Assembly: GCA_037447605.1 (NCBI GenBank)
Contig: CM074819.1
Coordinates: 2,334,950 to 2,398,949 of the forward strand
Direction of reading: 5' to 3'
Length of the DNA stretch: 64,000 nt
DNA from: Zygnema circumcarinatum
Lineage: Eukaryota; Streptophyta; Zygnematophyceae; Zygnematales; Zygnemataceae
The notes below the pieces were generated by a model. That model was not told the DNA's origin and made no database searches. It saw only the letters and a program-made list of their open reading frames with translations. Position numbers and translations under genes: made by a program. Each line of letters opens with the position of its first letter. Position 1 is the stretch's first letter. This document shows, piece after piece, positions 1 to 11,700 of this stretch.

Positions 1-36
1 TCAAGTTTGTGGTTTTTCCACCTGTATTTTCAACAG

Positions 37-3000
37 GCGGTTTCATTTCTTTTGCCGAACCTGTTGGGGCTGCTCTTGGACTGCGCCACTCGGTTGGACC
101 AAGGCTTGGCGGCCATAGCCGTGGGAGCGTTGCTGCGGCTCATGGACACGGGGGGCGCGCAGTTCAGCGCCGGGGACTGGGAGGACCTGCTCGACAGCAT
201 CCGGTGTGCCCCTGAACGCACCCGGAACGATTCTGTTGTGATTTTTTCTTGGGGGGGGGGGGGGGGACCGCGCTGTGCATGCCGTTTGCTGTGGCAGCAG
301 GTGATCAGGAGTTGCAAAAGTGTTTCCTAGCTTCGTTTTCAAAACATTCCGCGGCCTGTAGCTTGCAACTCATCAATGTGTTCTTGCCTTTGTAAGGTCA
401 AATATGTAGCGCACGCCTTAAGAAATTGAACATCCAGAAGTTACGAGTGGCGGGGACTGGTATGTAGTCTCCGAAGGTTCTAATTCGAGTCATTGAAGAT
501 CATTGGGCATTTCTATTGCCCACTGGTTAAACCTCTAAAAGTCGTTTTCATTGACTTTGTCTAAATCCGCTCAGGACGATGTTCTGTCTGTTGAGACAAT
601 GGACACGCAATATGAAGGGTTAGTCAAAGGGGATATAGATGCATGGGCCGGTCAGACGTCATAGAGGCTCGGGAGCCATCATGGAGCAATTTGGGGGTTT
701 ATGAATGATCTGCTTTTTTATGAACGTATCGCGAGTTCACAGATTATCTGTCAGTCTTCGTTTAAAGATACGAGTTCGACTGCTGCAGTTGTGACTCCTT
801 TGTCGGTGGATGTGTCCAGACACGCGAGCATGCTGACGCAGCCTTCAGAACTCCTCGACTTGGGAAGTGGGGAGAACGGAGCAGTTGTGAACCGTAGTCC
901 CAATTTGAAACCAAAGATACCTATTCCCCGTGGCAATGAGGCCGATCACCTTTTCCCTCAGTCAGGTACACAAGGAGAGGAAGCCGTAATCAAGGAGAGT
1001 AAGAAAAACAACAATGGCGGGAAAGATCAGCAAGATCAACTGGATACCGATTTCACGCAGGGTGGAGGGGGAGAGTCTGAGGGAGCAGCTGCCCTCGAGC
1101 AGGATACGTCTGCAAATGGAAGAATGGAAGGGCGTGCAGATACCATCATGTCCTCCAACAACGGGAATGATCCTCAGGCTGGAAGGGTAGCAGAAGGAAA
1201 CGAAATTGAGCTCTCAGTTGAGTTGAAAGGTGAGTTCTGCATGTTTGGAAGGTTGCAGCCATGTCGAAAAGCAGGCAAATGATTGCAAGGGTGCCTCAAT
1301 TGGTGCGTCTTCTTTCCAGTAGGGCTTTGAATCACGCGGTCTTGAAACTTTTGCCTTGTGTGCCTACTTCATTTCGGTTCTCGAAGATTTCAGGAGGCTC
1401 AGAAACATCCATCTCCTTGAATTTTGCAGATGGCAAAGGATTATTCGGAGGCAGTGCAGCAAGTAAGGGGATTATGGGTTCCATGATGGATTCTTTGCTG
1501 CTGAAGAATTTGAATGTTAAAGCCAGCGCACAGAATCGCCCCTTGGAAGTTTCGACTTTGCCATCCACCCCTCCAGTATGTCTTCACACCTATAGACCCC
1601 GGAATGTCTGCTTGTATGTTTGTGACTGGGAGTCGTGCGACGCTTGTCAAAGCACCACTGAGTTGATTGTAGGGGGAACACGCTACAACGAGAAGCTTTA
1701 TGAAAGAACAATGCCGATAATTTCATTGTCGTAAAAATCAACTTGTTTACCCCGGAAAAGAGAACTTGGGGAGACCTGGGCTCATCTGACAGCACTGCCA
1801 GTACGGTGAAACTGAAGAAAGCTGTTGACAATAAGGGTGTGATTCCTCGGAAAAGCTGTGATTTGCCATCTTCATTTCTCCGCATTAATGCCATCAGTGA
1901 TGCCAGAGAGCCTTCCGACTAATGTTGCTGGCGCAGTTTCACGTCCAATATCCATTTATTCTTATGTTCAGCATGATGTACTTCTGGTATTTCTCCTAGC
2001 GTTTTTCAATTGTAGCCTTTCAAGAGGAAGAAATTTCGTCATCCTCCCAACGAGCCTCCCAAGGCTGGGGCCAGTGATTTCGGAGCAGGAAGCAAAATGG
2101 AAATCCATCTGCTTCCTTGTGTTTCTGTGTTCATACAATTTTGTTCCTAGCTGAGATTCATTCTTCCGTCACTCATGAAATGTGGCATGGATTCCTGCAG
2201 GTGGAATCCGGGGAAGAACCTGTGTCAAGTACTGAAAATCAGGATACTCATGAAGTCTCTGATGTCATTCGCACCAAGAGCTATGTGCAGCTGCTGCTAC
2301 TCAATGCCCTGGACCACCTACAGGTGTGCTGCCAAAATGTCTGCCGGGACTGCTTGTGCTCTCTTCGATGTGATTGTTTTTGCCGGCAGGCCTCTTAACG
2401 AGCGTTAAAGATCTATATTTCTTGAATATTGCACCGGATCATTGGTCAGTACACTGCGAGAGTTTCACTTGGTAAACAATTCCATTTAATATGCGATGAC
2501 TAAGTTGGGCGAAGGGCAATTCAGACTTTAAAGCACTTAGTAGTCAATTAGGCAGGGATGTAGGAGAAATTAGGCACTGAAATTTGCCATCCTCCCATAT
2601 ATGACAAGACGGAATCTGCTGGTTGATGAGGTATACTGAATTGTAATCCTTTCTAGGTTGACCTATCCTGACGCGCTACTCTTTGATTTTCACCTCATGA
2701 ATAGGCCAAGCACTGGAGCCGGTTGGGAACAAGCCATAAACGGCAGCTTCTGGACTATGTCCAAACAATGGTGGAGTTTGCTGCTGCGTACAATTCTCAC
2801 CAGAACCTTAGGACCCGCATGATGCACACCTTCGCAGACAGGTGCCTCAGCCGGCCTATACTCAGAAGGGCCTGTCTTGCAAAGTGGCCGTATTTGGCAA
2901 GCGGATGTTTAACAGAGTTCAAACAGTTGATCGCGTGGAGCTTCAAGTGTTGGATGAACTCTTTGCAGATTTTCACATATCAAGTGTCGAAAAGAGAGAA

Positions 3001-4409
3001 CTCTTTTTTATGCAAAACTAAGCAGATAGGTGCAGAAGCTTGTCGTCTTAGTCTCATGTCCCCCTTGTCTGAGTTGTCGGCATAATCACCTTGGTTGTGC
3101 TTCCTTGTGTGCGACAAGGAATAGGCAATCTCTTCCTATACATTCACTGACATAGCTTTTGCCCGTTACAGACCTCCTCCCAGCCTTTTGAGGCAGGAAA
3201 CTGCCGGGACGCAGCTTTATCTCACCACATTGCTGCGCGCCATCGATGATCCGGCAGTCGACCAGTTGCCGCCATCATTCGCTGATAAAATTCCGATGGC
3301 TGCTGTACCGCTCTTGAAGAAGTTTCAAATTCAGCGTGCTAACGGATCAGCTCAGCCTGCAGCAGCAGCAGCACAAGTGTCAAATTCCGAGGACGACGAA
3401 CTGGCGCTGAGAGGGGAGGCGGAAGAGAGGCTCCTCAATTTCTGCCGCACCATCCTCGCCTCTGCAGCGTCGTTGCAGCCTAGCTCGGGGGAGGCTGTGG
3501 AGGCAGAGATACACCGCTCGTTGGCTTTGAGAGCCCCCGTGGTTGCCAAGGTATGGGCAGAACTCGTTTCCTGCCGCTGTATGCTCTGCGGACCTGAAGT
3601 CTGCTTGCTTGTCTGAGACCCTTAGCAGCTAATTAATTTTTAACGGCCTTTCGAATGATCTCCTAAGCTTTTGCTCGTGAGGATCTGCATTTGTTCACAA
3701 CTGTGAATGCGATCCGATGCGATGCGTGATCCTGACCAGAGGCCTTGCATTGAATGCAGGTACTATTGACGCTCAGCCATGTGGACAGATCCACATTCAA
3801 CCGGTTCATTCCAGAACTCTACCCTCAGTGCACTCGCCTCATCTGCAGTGATCAGGTACAGCTGCAGAAGCGCTTATTTTCTTTAATGAAAGAATGCTTC
3901 TCAATTCTAAGCATCACCGCATGGGAACTGTACCGTGCCTACTGTTCGACTCTCATTCCGACCATCACTGATCACTAACTTGCCAGTCACAATCATCCGT
4001 GCTGGCTGCGTTCGGCTTGTGACCCTTATTGTGCCGCTTGTTGGTTGCACGCTTACAGCTGATTGTGTGTCAAGTTTCGTTGTTTCCTTCACTTTTTGCT
4101 GCAAGTATGAGATTCGTTGTCTTGATGTTGATCCTGCATACAATGTAAAAGCAGGTCGGCTCTAGGAAGCTAACTTTGAGGCCAAGTACTTGAGAGTCTG
4201 CAACAGACGTTCCTAGTTTGTAAGGTACAAGCGAAAGGGCTTGACTGTCTCCATTTTCCTTGCGCTTCACCTCTCAATGGTGTGGCAGAAGCGCAGATTT
4301 TGTCTTGTCAAACTTAACGGATGCCATTTTCCTTGAGCGGCCGCAGATGGAGATTCGAAAAGCGTTGGGAGAACTCTTCAAGGCGCAGCTCACCGCTTTG
4401 ATTCCATAG
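37..4409 (+). CDS. BIG: BIG-type ARF guanine-nucleotide exchange factor (Sec7 family), C-terminal part
   Basis: The gene enters from the left edge, so the Sec7 catalytic domain is not in the window; what remains is the C-terminal HEAT-like region. BIG proteins activate ARF GTPases at the trans-Golgi and endosomes. Exons that join in phase: 37-203, one ending at 1229, 1430-1575, 2201-2323, 2705-2841, 3172-3550, 3760-3855 and 4347-4409 (stop TAG 4407-4409). Recognisable family blocks are MMDSLLLKNL, SYVQLLLLNALDHLQ, VEFAAAYNSHQNLRTRM and PPPSLLRQETAGTQLYL, in the order found in plant BIG1-BIG5. The exon ending at 1229 encodes a long polar linker, and its start (about 743-775) is unsure; one small exon between 204 and 740 may be missing. 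The last codons, KALGELFKAQL, match the usual C-terminus. The gene converges on the transportin gene. I cannot assign it to a BIG paralogue. Confidence 0.85.
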
Positions 4410-4840
4410 CTGGCTTGGGGAGGCTGACGACGGAGGACTCAGCCGGCGTAGTGCCAATTGCAAAAGTCGGCCTGTCTCAACGATTTTGCTCGTTTCTATT
4501 TCTGTTTTGTGCAAACCGTAGCTTGTCCATAATAGATTGCAGGTGACATTCTTGCCAGGAGGCCGCCAGAGGCTCGCCAGGTACTGCAGGTGGATATTTT
4601 GCGCTGCCATCTTTGTCATATTGAAGTCGTGCTGCATCTGGACTTTTGAATGGAAGCACCGGCCTTGTGGCCACATTGGCGTCTGCAATTGCGTGCCATG
4701 CTGGATGAGCTTGCGGCTCCTGACCTCCGCGTGACCTCTCGAGTTCAGCTTTAGTACATAAACCTCATGGGTTCATGAGTTGAGTGACGGCGCACATGTC
4801 TGTGCATGTAGCCTTTGGCTGTCGATTTAGTTCACTGTGG
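4410..4840. other. 3' flank of the BIG gene, no gene seen
   Basis: This stretch follows the stop codon of the ARF-GEF and probably holds its 3' untranslated region. The open frames here are short and have no splice-supported continuation or recognisable family motif. Confidence 0.5.
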
Positions 4841-4847
4841 GCTGCAA

Positions 4848-5035
4848 CCCAAGCAGAGCAAAGCAGAGCAGAGCAATGCACTAGTATCACAGCAGAGCAA
4901 GAGCAGAGCAATGCAAGCAGAGCAGAGCAATGCAAGCAGAGCACAGCAAGCAGAACAGAGGAGCAGAGCAAGAGGAGCGGAGCCAGCTGCAGAGCAAAGC
5001 AGAGCAGAAATAAAGCAGAGCACACGAAGAGCATG
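4848..5035. repeat. AGCAG/AGAGC imperfect tandem repeat
   Basis: About 190 bp of degenerate 5-base units (AGCAG, AGAGC, CAATGCAAGC) with strong purine bias on the plus strand. All six frames stay open and give Ser/Ala/Cys/Leu- or Gln/Ser-rich shadows, which explains the overlapping open frames here. It lies between the convergent BIG and transportin genes. Confidence 0.8.
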
Positions 5036-5743
5036 GCAAACCAAACACGTCATCAGTGAATTGAGAGCTCACGGGCAGTAGAGCTCTCACAACACAGCAC
5101 AACGCCGTTGCACGTTGTTGCAATTCAGAGCGCTTACGCGAACAAAGAAGCTGAAGGTCACAAATGCCTTGCCGGCAGAAAGTGGCGTCCCCTGACCGTC
5201 CTCACATGTCCATTCGCTGTCACGGTAACCCTGACGAGCAACCCGAGGCGCTCCTGCCCCCCTAAAAACCCGACTCGCAATCGGCTCAACAGCAGCAGAG
5301 CCAACGAGATGGGGCAAGAAACTGAGGAGAGCAAAAGTGCAAGCGCTGTTGTCCCCACGGCTGGCGAGGTAGGCATGGCCGCTCCCAGAGGATGGTGCCC
5401 CCGACAAGAGATCAAGAACCGCCTTGGTGCCCTTTATTCCACACCGCTGCTGCACTGAACTGAGCGCACAATTTCCATCGAAATGTGATTCGCTTCTCTT
5501 TCTACAATTGAACTCGCGCATCAAATTATGACGACATTAAATCAAAGCTGCAACTGTCCTACTACGGTCCCGACTAGCTGCAAGCATCTGCAATCTACAA
5601 GCAATGCGCCTCCTGCGCCTTTACCGGTCCCGGCACAAAGCGCTCGCCGTGAAGGCCCGCAATTTCAGCTGCGTGGCTCCAGCAGGCCGAACCGCCAAGG
5701 GCAGGCAGCCGTCCGCAAAACCTGGCATCGGCACCGCGGCTTG
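5036..5743. other. 3' flank of the transportin gene, no gene seen
   Basis: Open frames up to about 145 codons occur on both strands, but none shows a family motif or splice-consistent neighbours. The segment most likely holds the transportin 3' untranslated region. Confidence 0.5.
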
Positions 5744-8700
5744 TCACACGCTGTACTTTTCTGCAAGCTTTTGCCTCAAAGCAGGATCGAGCGAAGCCAT
5801 GCACTTGTCCCACTCTCCTCCCATCATCTGTTTCCACCCCCGCCCCCACCCGCCGCGCTGTTAGTTCCTGTTCACCAAAAGCGAGGGAGACGCCGTGAAG
5901 AGGAGTCTCCCAACACGACCTGTTGGTGTTTCACTCATCAGCGAAGTACAACACACGCGGAGGAGCACAGGTGGCAACATGCCAGGCTTGGAACATCTCG
6001 GAACGAGCGTGCAACTATCGACCCTCCGGCCTGCGCGCAAAGTGAACTTCACCTGTTTCAAGCCCTGCAGCACCTGACCAATGTCTGTCCGCAGGTCTTG
6101 CGCATGAATCTCCTGCTTCCACCCATCTTGCAACGTTAGCACCCGTTCCACGTGCATATGACAGCATGCATGCAGCATTGCAGGCTATGAAGGAAGTGTG
6201 CTCATACATGCCAGCTTCCAACTGCCGTACATATATGCACCAAATGTTGCGCTCCGCCTTGGGGAAACACCCGAATCTGCGCTCATGGAGGTAGAAGACC
6301 CATCAGCTGACAAGCTGGGGGCTGCTATAAGCCCATACTATCTCAGAAGGGCACACCTTCAGTTCTAGAACACATGGTTTCGTATCCAAGAGAATCACAG
6401 CAGGCATCGTGGCCTTCAACACCTGAAGGGGACAACCACAGCAGCAAAAACGCTCAACAAGCGGACCCACCATTGCACAAAGGCCTCGAAATGCGTCTTC
6501 TTTCTCCACCCCATCACGAATCCTGCACGGAAAACGAGCCTTCATTTTACTAGGTCCTTGACGCACGGAGGATACTAAAACAGGCCAATTCAAGGTGCTA
6601 CGTGCTCATTAGTGGAGGTACCACACAACCGTCGACGAACTTGCGTTTCTCTGGAAAAACAATGGCAGCCCAAACCCAATCCCTATTCCCTCACAGACAA
6701 ACCCGGCGCAGCACAACACATACGTCCGAAGGGCTCGACACCATTGCGGCAGAAAGTATGGCAATTGCGGGGCCAGCAGATCCGGACATGCCCATCCCAG
6801 GCGGCCAATGGTAATGGCGCTGTTCTCCACCAGAGAGGACGGCGGGGGCACCTCCTTCGGCGCCTGCAATGCGCGTAAGCCGTGTCAGAGCGGGCCACAA
6901 GATCGTATAAGAACATCACAGAGGTGAAGAGCACTACAGGTATCAGTCAGGTCACAAAGCAGGTGGTGGTCCCCAAGGAACGCACCTCTTGGGGACCTAG
7001 AATGGGCCCAATGCTCTTGAGCATATCCTCCAGAAAAGGAGCAATCTCTTCCCTCATCTGCAAACAATAAACAAGTTTTAAACATCAACAAACAAATTTC
7101 GAAAAATCATGTAACTGATTAGGTCAGGATATATCAGGTCATCAATCCACGGAGCGAATCCAGAAAGATTGCCTCAGTTCGGATACCATTTGAATCCCTG
7201 CCAATGATGACTACATACCTTCCCAAAGCAATCATTGGGATATGAGATCTGAGATCTTATTGCAAAATAGACATGAACGCCAAGATAAAAACTGCTGACA
7301 AGAAATCACTTAGAAAGCCCTTCAGCTAGACGAGTAGCCATTGACGACAGCACTCACAACCAGCCAGCCCCCATTACCACAGCTAGCCGTTTTCCACTTC
7401 GAATTTAAGTGTTTGAAAACAATAACTGCGAATGGAATTTTCACATGCCTACGGGACCCCTCCCGAATTTCAGTCTACTTGCATTTCGGAATTCCCATAG
7501 ATTGTCACAAAATATAGGATTCTATATGCTGCAGACAGTAAGGGACCCCGGTCCTTGCGGAACAGGCCACTGGCCAAAGGACGGATCCTCAGTTGCTACA
7601 AGTGAAAGTGACTCTCCGTCTCCACGCTAATGGTCAATGGCGACTGGAAGGAGGCACGTAAGGACTCTACAACTCGGGACCCACTCTCATTCGCAGGCAT
7701 GTAAGCCAGTAGGGGCCACAGGGCTGCTCCCCTAAAACAGCTGCCGGATCAGAGCACCCTCTAAGGAAGCGTCCTCAGTTTCCAAGAGAGCCAAAGCAGA
7801 TGATATACCTCTGACGAAAGGACGGACAAAAGCTGACGAACAGACTTCAACAATGGGGACGAGGAGAGACAAATGAAACCTTGGTCATCAAAGACACAAG
7901 AGGAAAGGGTCCTACTGGTTACAAGCCATTCCTCGTCCACGCCTTGAGACCCATATGCAACAAAGGGTTTTAGCTCCCGTCCTTCAAAACAACAGAACCG
8001 ATCCCCTTGCAACTCCAAAGTGTATTGAAAATTTAAGCCCTTCAGATAAAAGGCCCACCTGTACTGCCATCTCTCCGATGGCCCAGCAGGCATTGTTTGC
8101 GACGCGTGACTTTTCCTCGCTGAAGGAATCCTCCTGTTTCTGCTTCCCAGGAGAGTCAACGTAAAGGCAGGTCAGAAACACGGAGGTCCGTAAAGGTCAG
8201 CGAAAACATGAGCAAACGACGAGGTACAAAAGAACTACACAGCAGGTCTCCATCAAACACAGCACGCATCAGCTGGATATAACCGAGTCAGCCATCTTCC
8301 GGCATACACACGCGTCGTATGAAACCCTCTCCCTGCAAGCTCACACAACAATGTACTCCAGACCAGTTTTGCCTCAACATTTTCCCGCGCATGCGAGCTT
8401 TCATGGATTCCACAAACATTAACAAACAAATAAACCTAACCCTTGCATGATTATCAGCCTCTTCAAGCTGTATAGATTTTCGTCAGAGACCCAACCTCCG
8501 ATAGCATTTCACAGCAGACAAACTCCTCCATGGAACAACCTCGCAATAGTCTGGGACAGCTCACGCCTTTCGTCCTCAACCTCACAAAGACAAGATTCCA
8601 AAACATGGCAACACTGCTGGAATCTTGGGCGGTAGAACCCACCAGCTGAACCGTTGCTACCCTCAAAAAGTCGGACAAATGGGGGCGCAAGGAGTTTATG

Positions 8701-11700
8701 GAAGCCTGCAAACCCCTCCGACCCAAACAACATTTGAATGACAAGTGCATAGACCGACGACAATCTAAGAAGCAAGGTCAGCCAAAAGAAGCAGTAGCTC
8801 CTGTTAGAAGTCCTGATGACATTCCAATCGAAAACTATCCTTGGGCAGTCCCAAGAAAGGGGGACATGCCTTGGCAAGATCGCCGACGAGGGCCAAAGCG
8901 CTCTGCCGCACATCGTGTGCCTCCTTGTCGTTGCAGCACTGCAGCAGCAGCTCGAGCAGGTCGCTCCTCGCCACCTGCACACTCCCTCGCCCCCTCAGAG
9001 GCGGCCCTTGCGGGGGGGGGCCCTTCCGCGGCTGCGTGCGTGCAAGGCCGGCGAGGGCGAGGGCGAGGGCCCACCATAGGCTCCACGGAGGACTGCAGAC
9101 CCTCCGCAATGCCCGCGAGCAGGTCGAGCGAGCACACGATGTACTCCTTATCGTAGGCCACTCCCGCCCGCCCAGGGTCCGCCTGCAGGCCCCCACTTGA
9201 CCCACACGCATGCTGTCAAAACATTTCTCTACACTCACTTACTCACTCACTCACTTTCCTTCTTTTCTTTCTTTTCTCTTTCTCTTTCTCTATTTCTCTA
9301 CAGAAGGTCTGGGAGGCGAAGAGTGAAGAACTGCACGTATAACAGATTAGAGCCAAAGCCACAACCACCACTTAAGTGGATGTTGTTCAAGCACAATTCG
9401 GCTATACCCGTCCCCTTAGTGACCCCGTCTCCTTAGTGAGCATCACTAAAGGTCCTCTTTGACATAACTGGTGAAACGGATAAGAGAGGCAGAGGTCCAC
9501 CTTGGCCAGTAGGTGCGAACGAATAAGGGTAATACATCGACCAAAAACAGGTTCTGCATAAGGCAAAAATTCTGATCCGAGAGCCTGCATCGCCCATGCA
9601 AGTACAAGATTGAAAATCAGCCCTCCTTCAATCATAGTACTGCTTCAAGCCTTGACAAAGTCCTCATTGCCTGCTGACATCGAAACGTGCAGGACCTACT
9701 TGTTACAACTGGCCAGCAGCTCCCTCACCTGCGCTATAGATGTAAAGCACTCAAGAAGAGGGAAGAGGTCCTTGTCATTGTCGAGAATTTGATCCCATTT
9801 GCGCATTAAGGGAGGCATAAGGATATTCAAATACTTGGACTGCAACACAGAGAAACAATTACTCAGAGGAAGAGACTTCCGCGCTACAAATCGTAAAAGC
9901 AACGAACTGCAGCATGCTTCACGACCGCCCATCCGCCCGAGAATGATGTGCAAAAGTAAGAGCACCCTTTGCTCTCCACACGCAGCCAACATCGGTCACA
10001 CATTTACACACTTACAGATTTTCAAACATCGAGAGTGAAAATGAATGTCTCTAATTGGAATGATGTGGACCGCACATCACCGATGCACAATCCCCACAAG
10101 AACAGGAGAATGAAGAAAGGCAGTCTCACACCCAACAGAAACAATACTTTGCCCGTTACCGCGGGATAAGGCTGCCTGTAATCACCTGGCTCAGCTCTTG
10201 CCCTACACATTCAGCAAGTGTGCCAATGGCGTCGTACAACATACGTAAATTCCGTCTCTGCAGAAACCCCAGAGGTGCTCGTTTTAGACGCACAGCGTTT
10301 CAAGGATTTGTCCAAAAAAATGGTCGATGGATACAGCAAAAGTGCTCGGATAAAACACCCACAAGCATGCGCATTCAATTTGCTTGAAATTGACTACTCA
10401 CTGACATACGCAGTAGGGCCTCCAAGAACACTTACGTGATACCTATCAAATGCATACATAAGGTGCTGTAGAATGGGCTCCAATCGAGGGGGCAGCTCAT
10501 CGGCAGCCTCCTGTACACCCAAACCATGCGACATAAGGCGAGCACCCGGTTGCTACAGCGCACGCACACACGCCTCCAACGAGCAGGAAGGAAGGGCAGC
10601 ATGCAGAGAGAGAGAGAGCGCGAGCAGAAGCGGACCTCCTCCAAGGTGGCGAATGCGGAGCACGCTGCCTCCTGCACGCGCTTGTTGGGGTCCAAAATGC
10701 GCTGCAGCAGGCCTGTGAGGACCACGTCAAACTGCACCTGCCCCTCGGGGGTCTGCACTGCCTGCAGTTCCTCCCCTCCTTTCCAAGGCCATGTCAGCAA
10801 CAAACCAGATGCAGCGAGGAGTCGAACGATAGCGGGGTGATAGCGTGCATAGACCGCCGCGATTGCTTACCTCCACGAGCCACCGTCCATACCGTGAAAG
10901 GGTCCAGCATGTAATACTGCGAACAAGAGGCCGCCCATCGTCCAACATTGGCAATATGAAGGAAACTATCTGCAGGTCCCTCACTAGCAGTTAAGTCAGC
11001 AAAAAAAACGTCAAATTCTGTACCGGTCGAAGCATCGCCCTATTGGTGGAGTTCAAACTTGGAGTCCCATAAAGGACGCTCCGTAAGTTTTCAAAGATCT
11101 GAAAGAACTGCAATGTATCTCAGTAGTGTCCAGAAAACGACTGGCAACAACTGTGTGGAGCCCGTGACAATGGGTCACTGTCAGTTCCCTTACCTGGGTC
11201 AGTGACGGCAGCAGACCATTGATGCAACCCTCTGCCACTGCCCCCAAGGCCAAAATTGCTGCTTCACGCTCCTTCCATCCAGCATCTGTCTTGTCGGTCA
11301 TTCGCGTCTGCAATGTCCATTCCTTTCTCATTGTTATACTGACCGAAACTAGAGTCTGTCCCTCAACTTGATGCTGCCAGCTCTGGCGATTGATGGGAAG
11401 TGGAGAGCACCGACCTGAATGAGAGGCATGAGAATGGGCAGCAGCTCGTCCCCGAGATGCACGGAGAGGATGTCGAGCCCCGCCGCGCTGCACTTGCGCA
11501 GATTCCACACGCTCACCGCGTCATCGTCGTCCTGCGCGTTTTTAGGGTTTTTAGGGGGTTTTTTTTTTCGCGCGCCCTCAGCAGCTTGGCCGGACGGAAC
11601 TGAGCGCTGGCACATTCATAGTTGTGGCTGTAACTCACCTCGCCGTCCTCAACACCATCACTGCCATGCACCCTCATCTTGTGAAAGCGCGGTTTCAAGT

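Noticed and set aside
2842-3085. Continuation of the BIG open frame after 2841
   Set aside because: The GT at 2842 and acceptor at 3171 join FADR to PPPSLLRQE exactly as in the family; the rest is intron.
5528-6139. 203-codon plus-strand open frame
   Set aside because: It overlaps the last two transportin exons in antisense and has no motif or splice context.
7809-7844. A 36-nt candidate transportin exon ([12 protein letters not shown])
   Set aside because: Borders and phase would allow it, but the exon at 7057-6986 gives a full-length homologous match and including both would add residues the family lacks.
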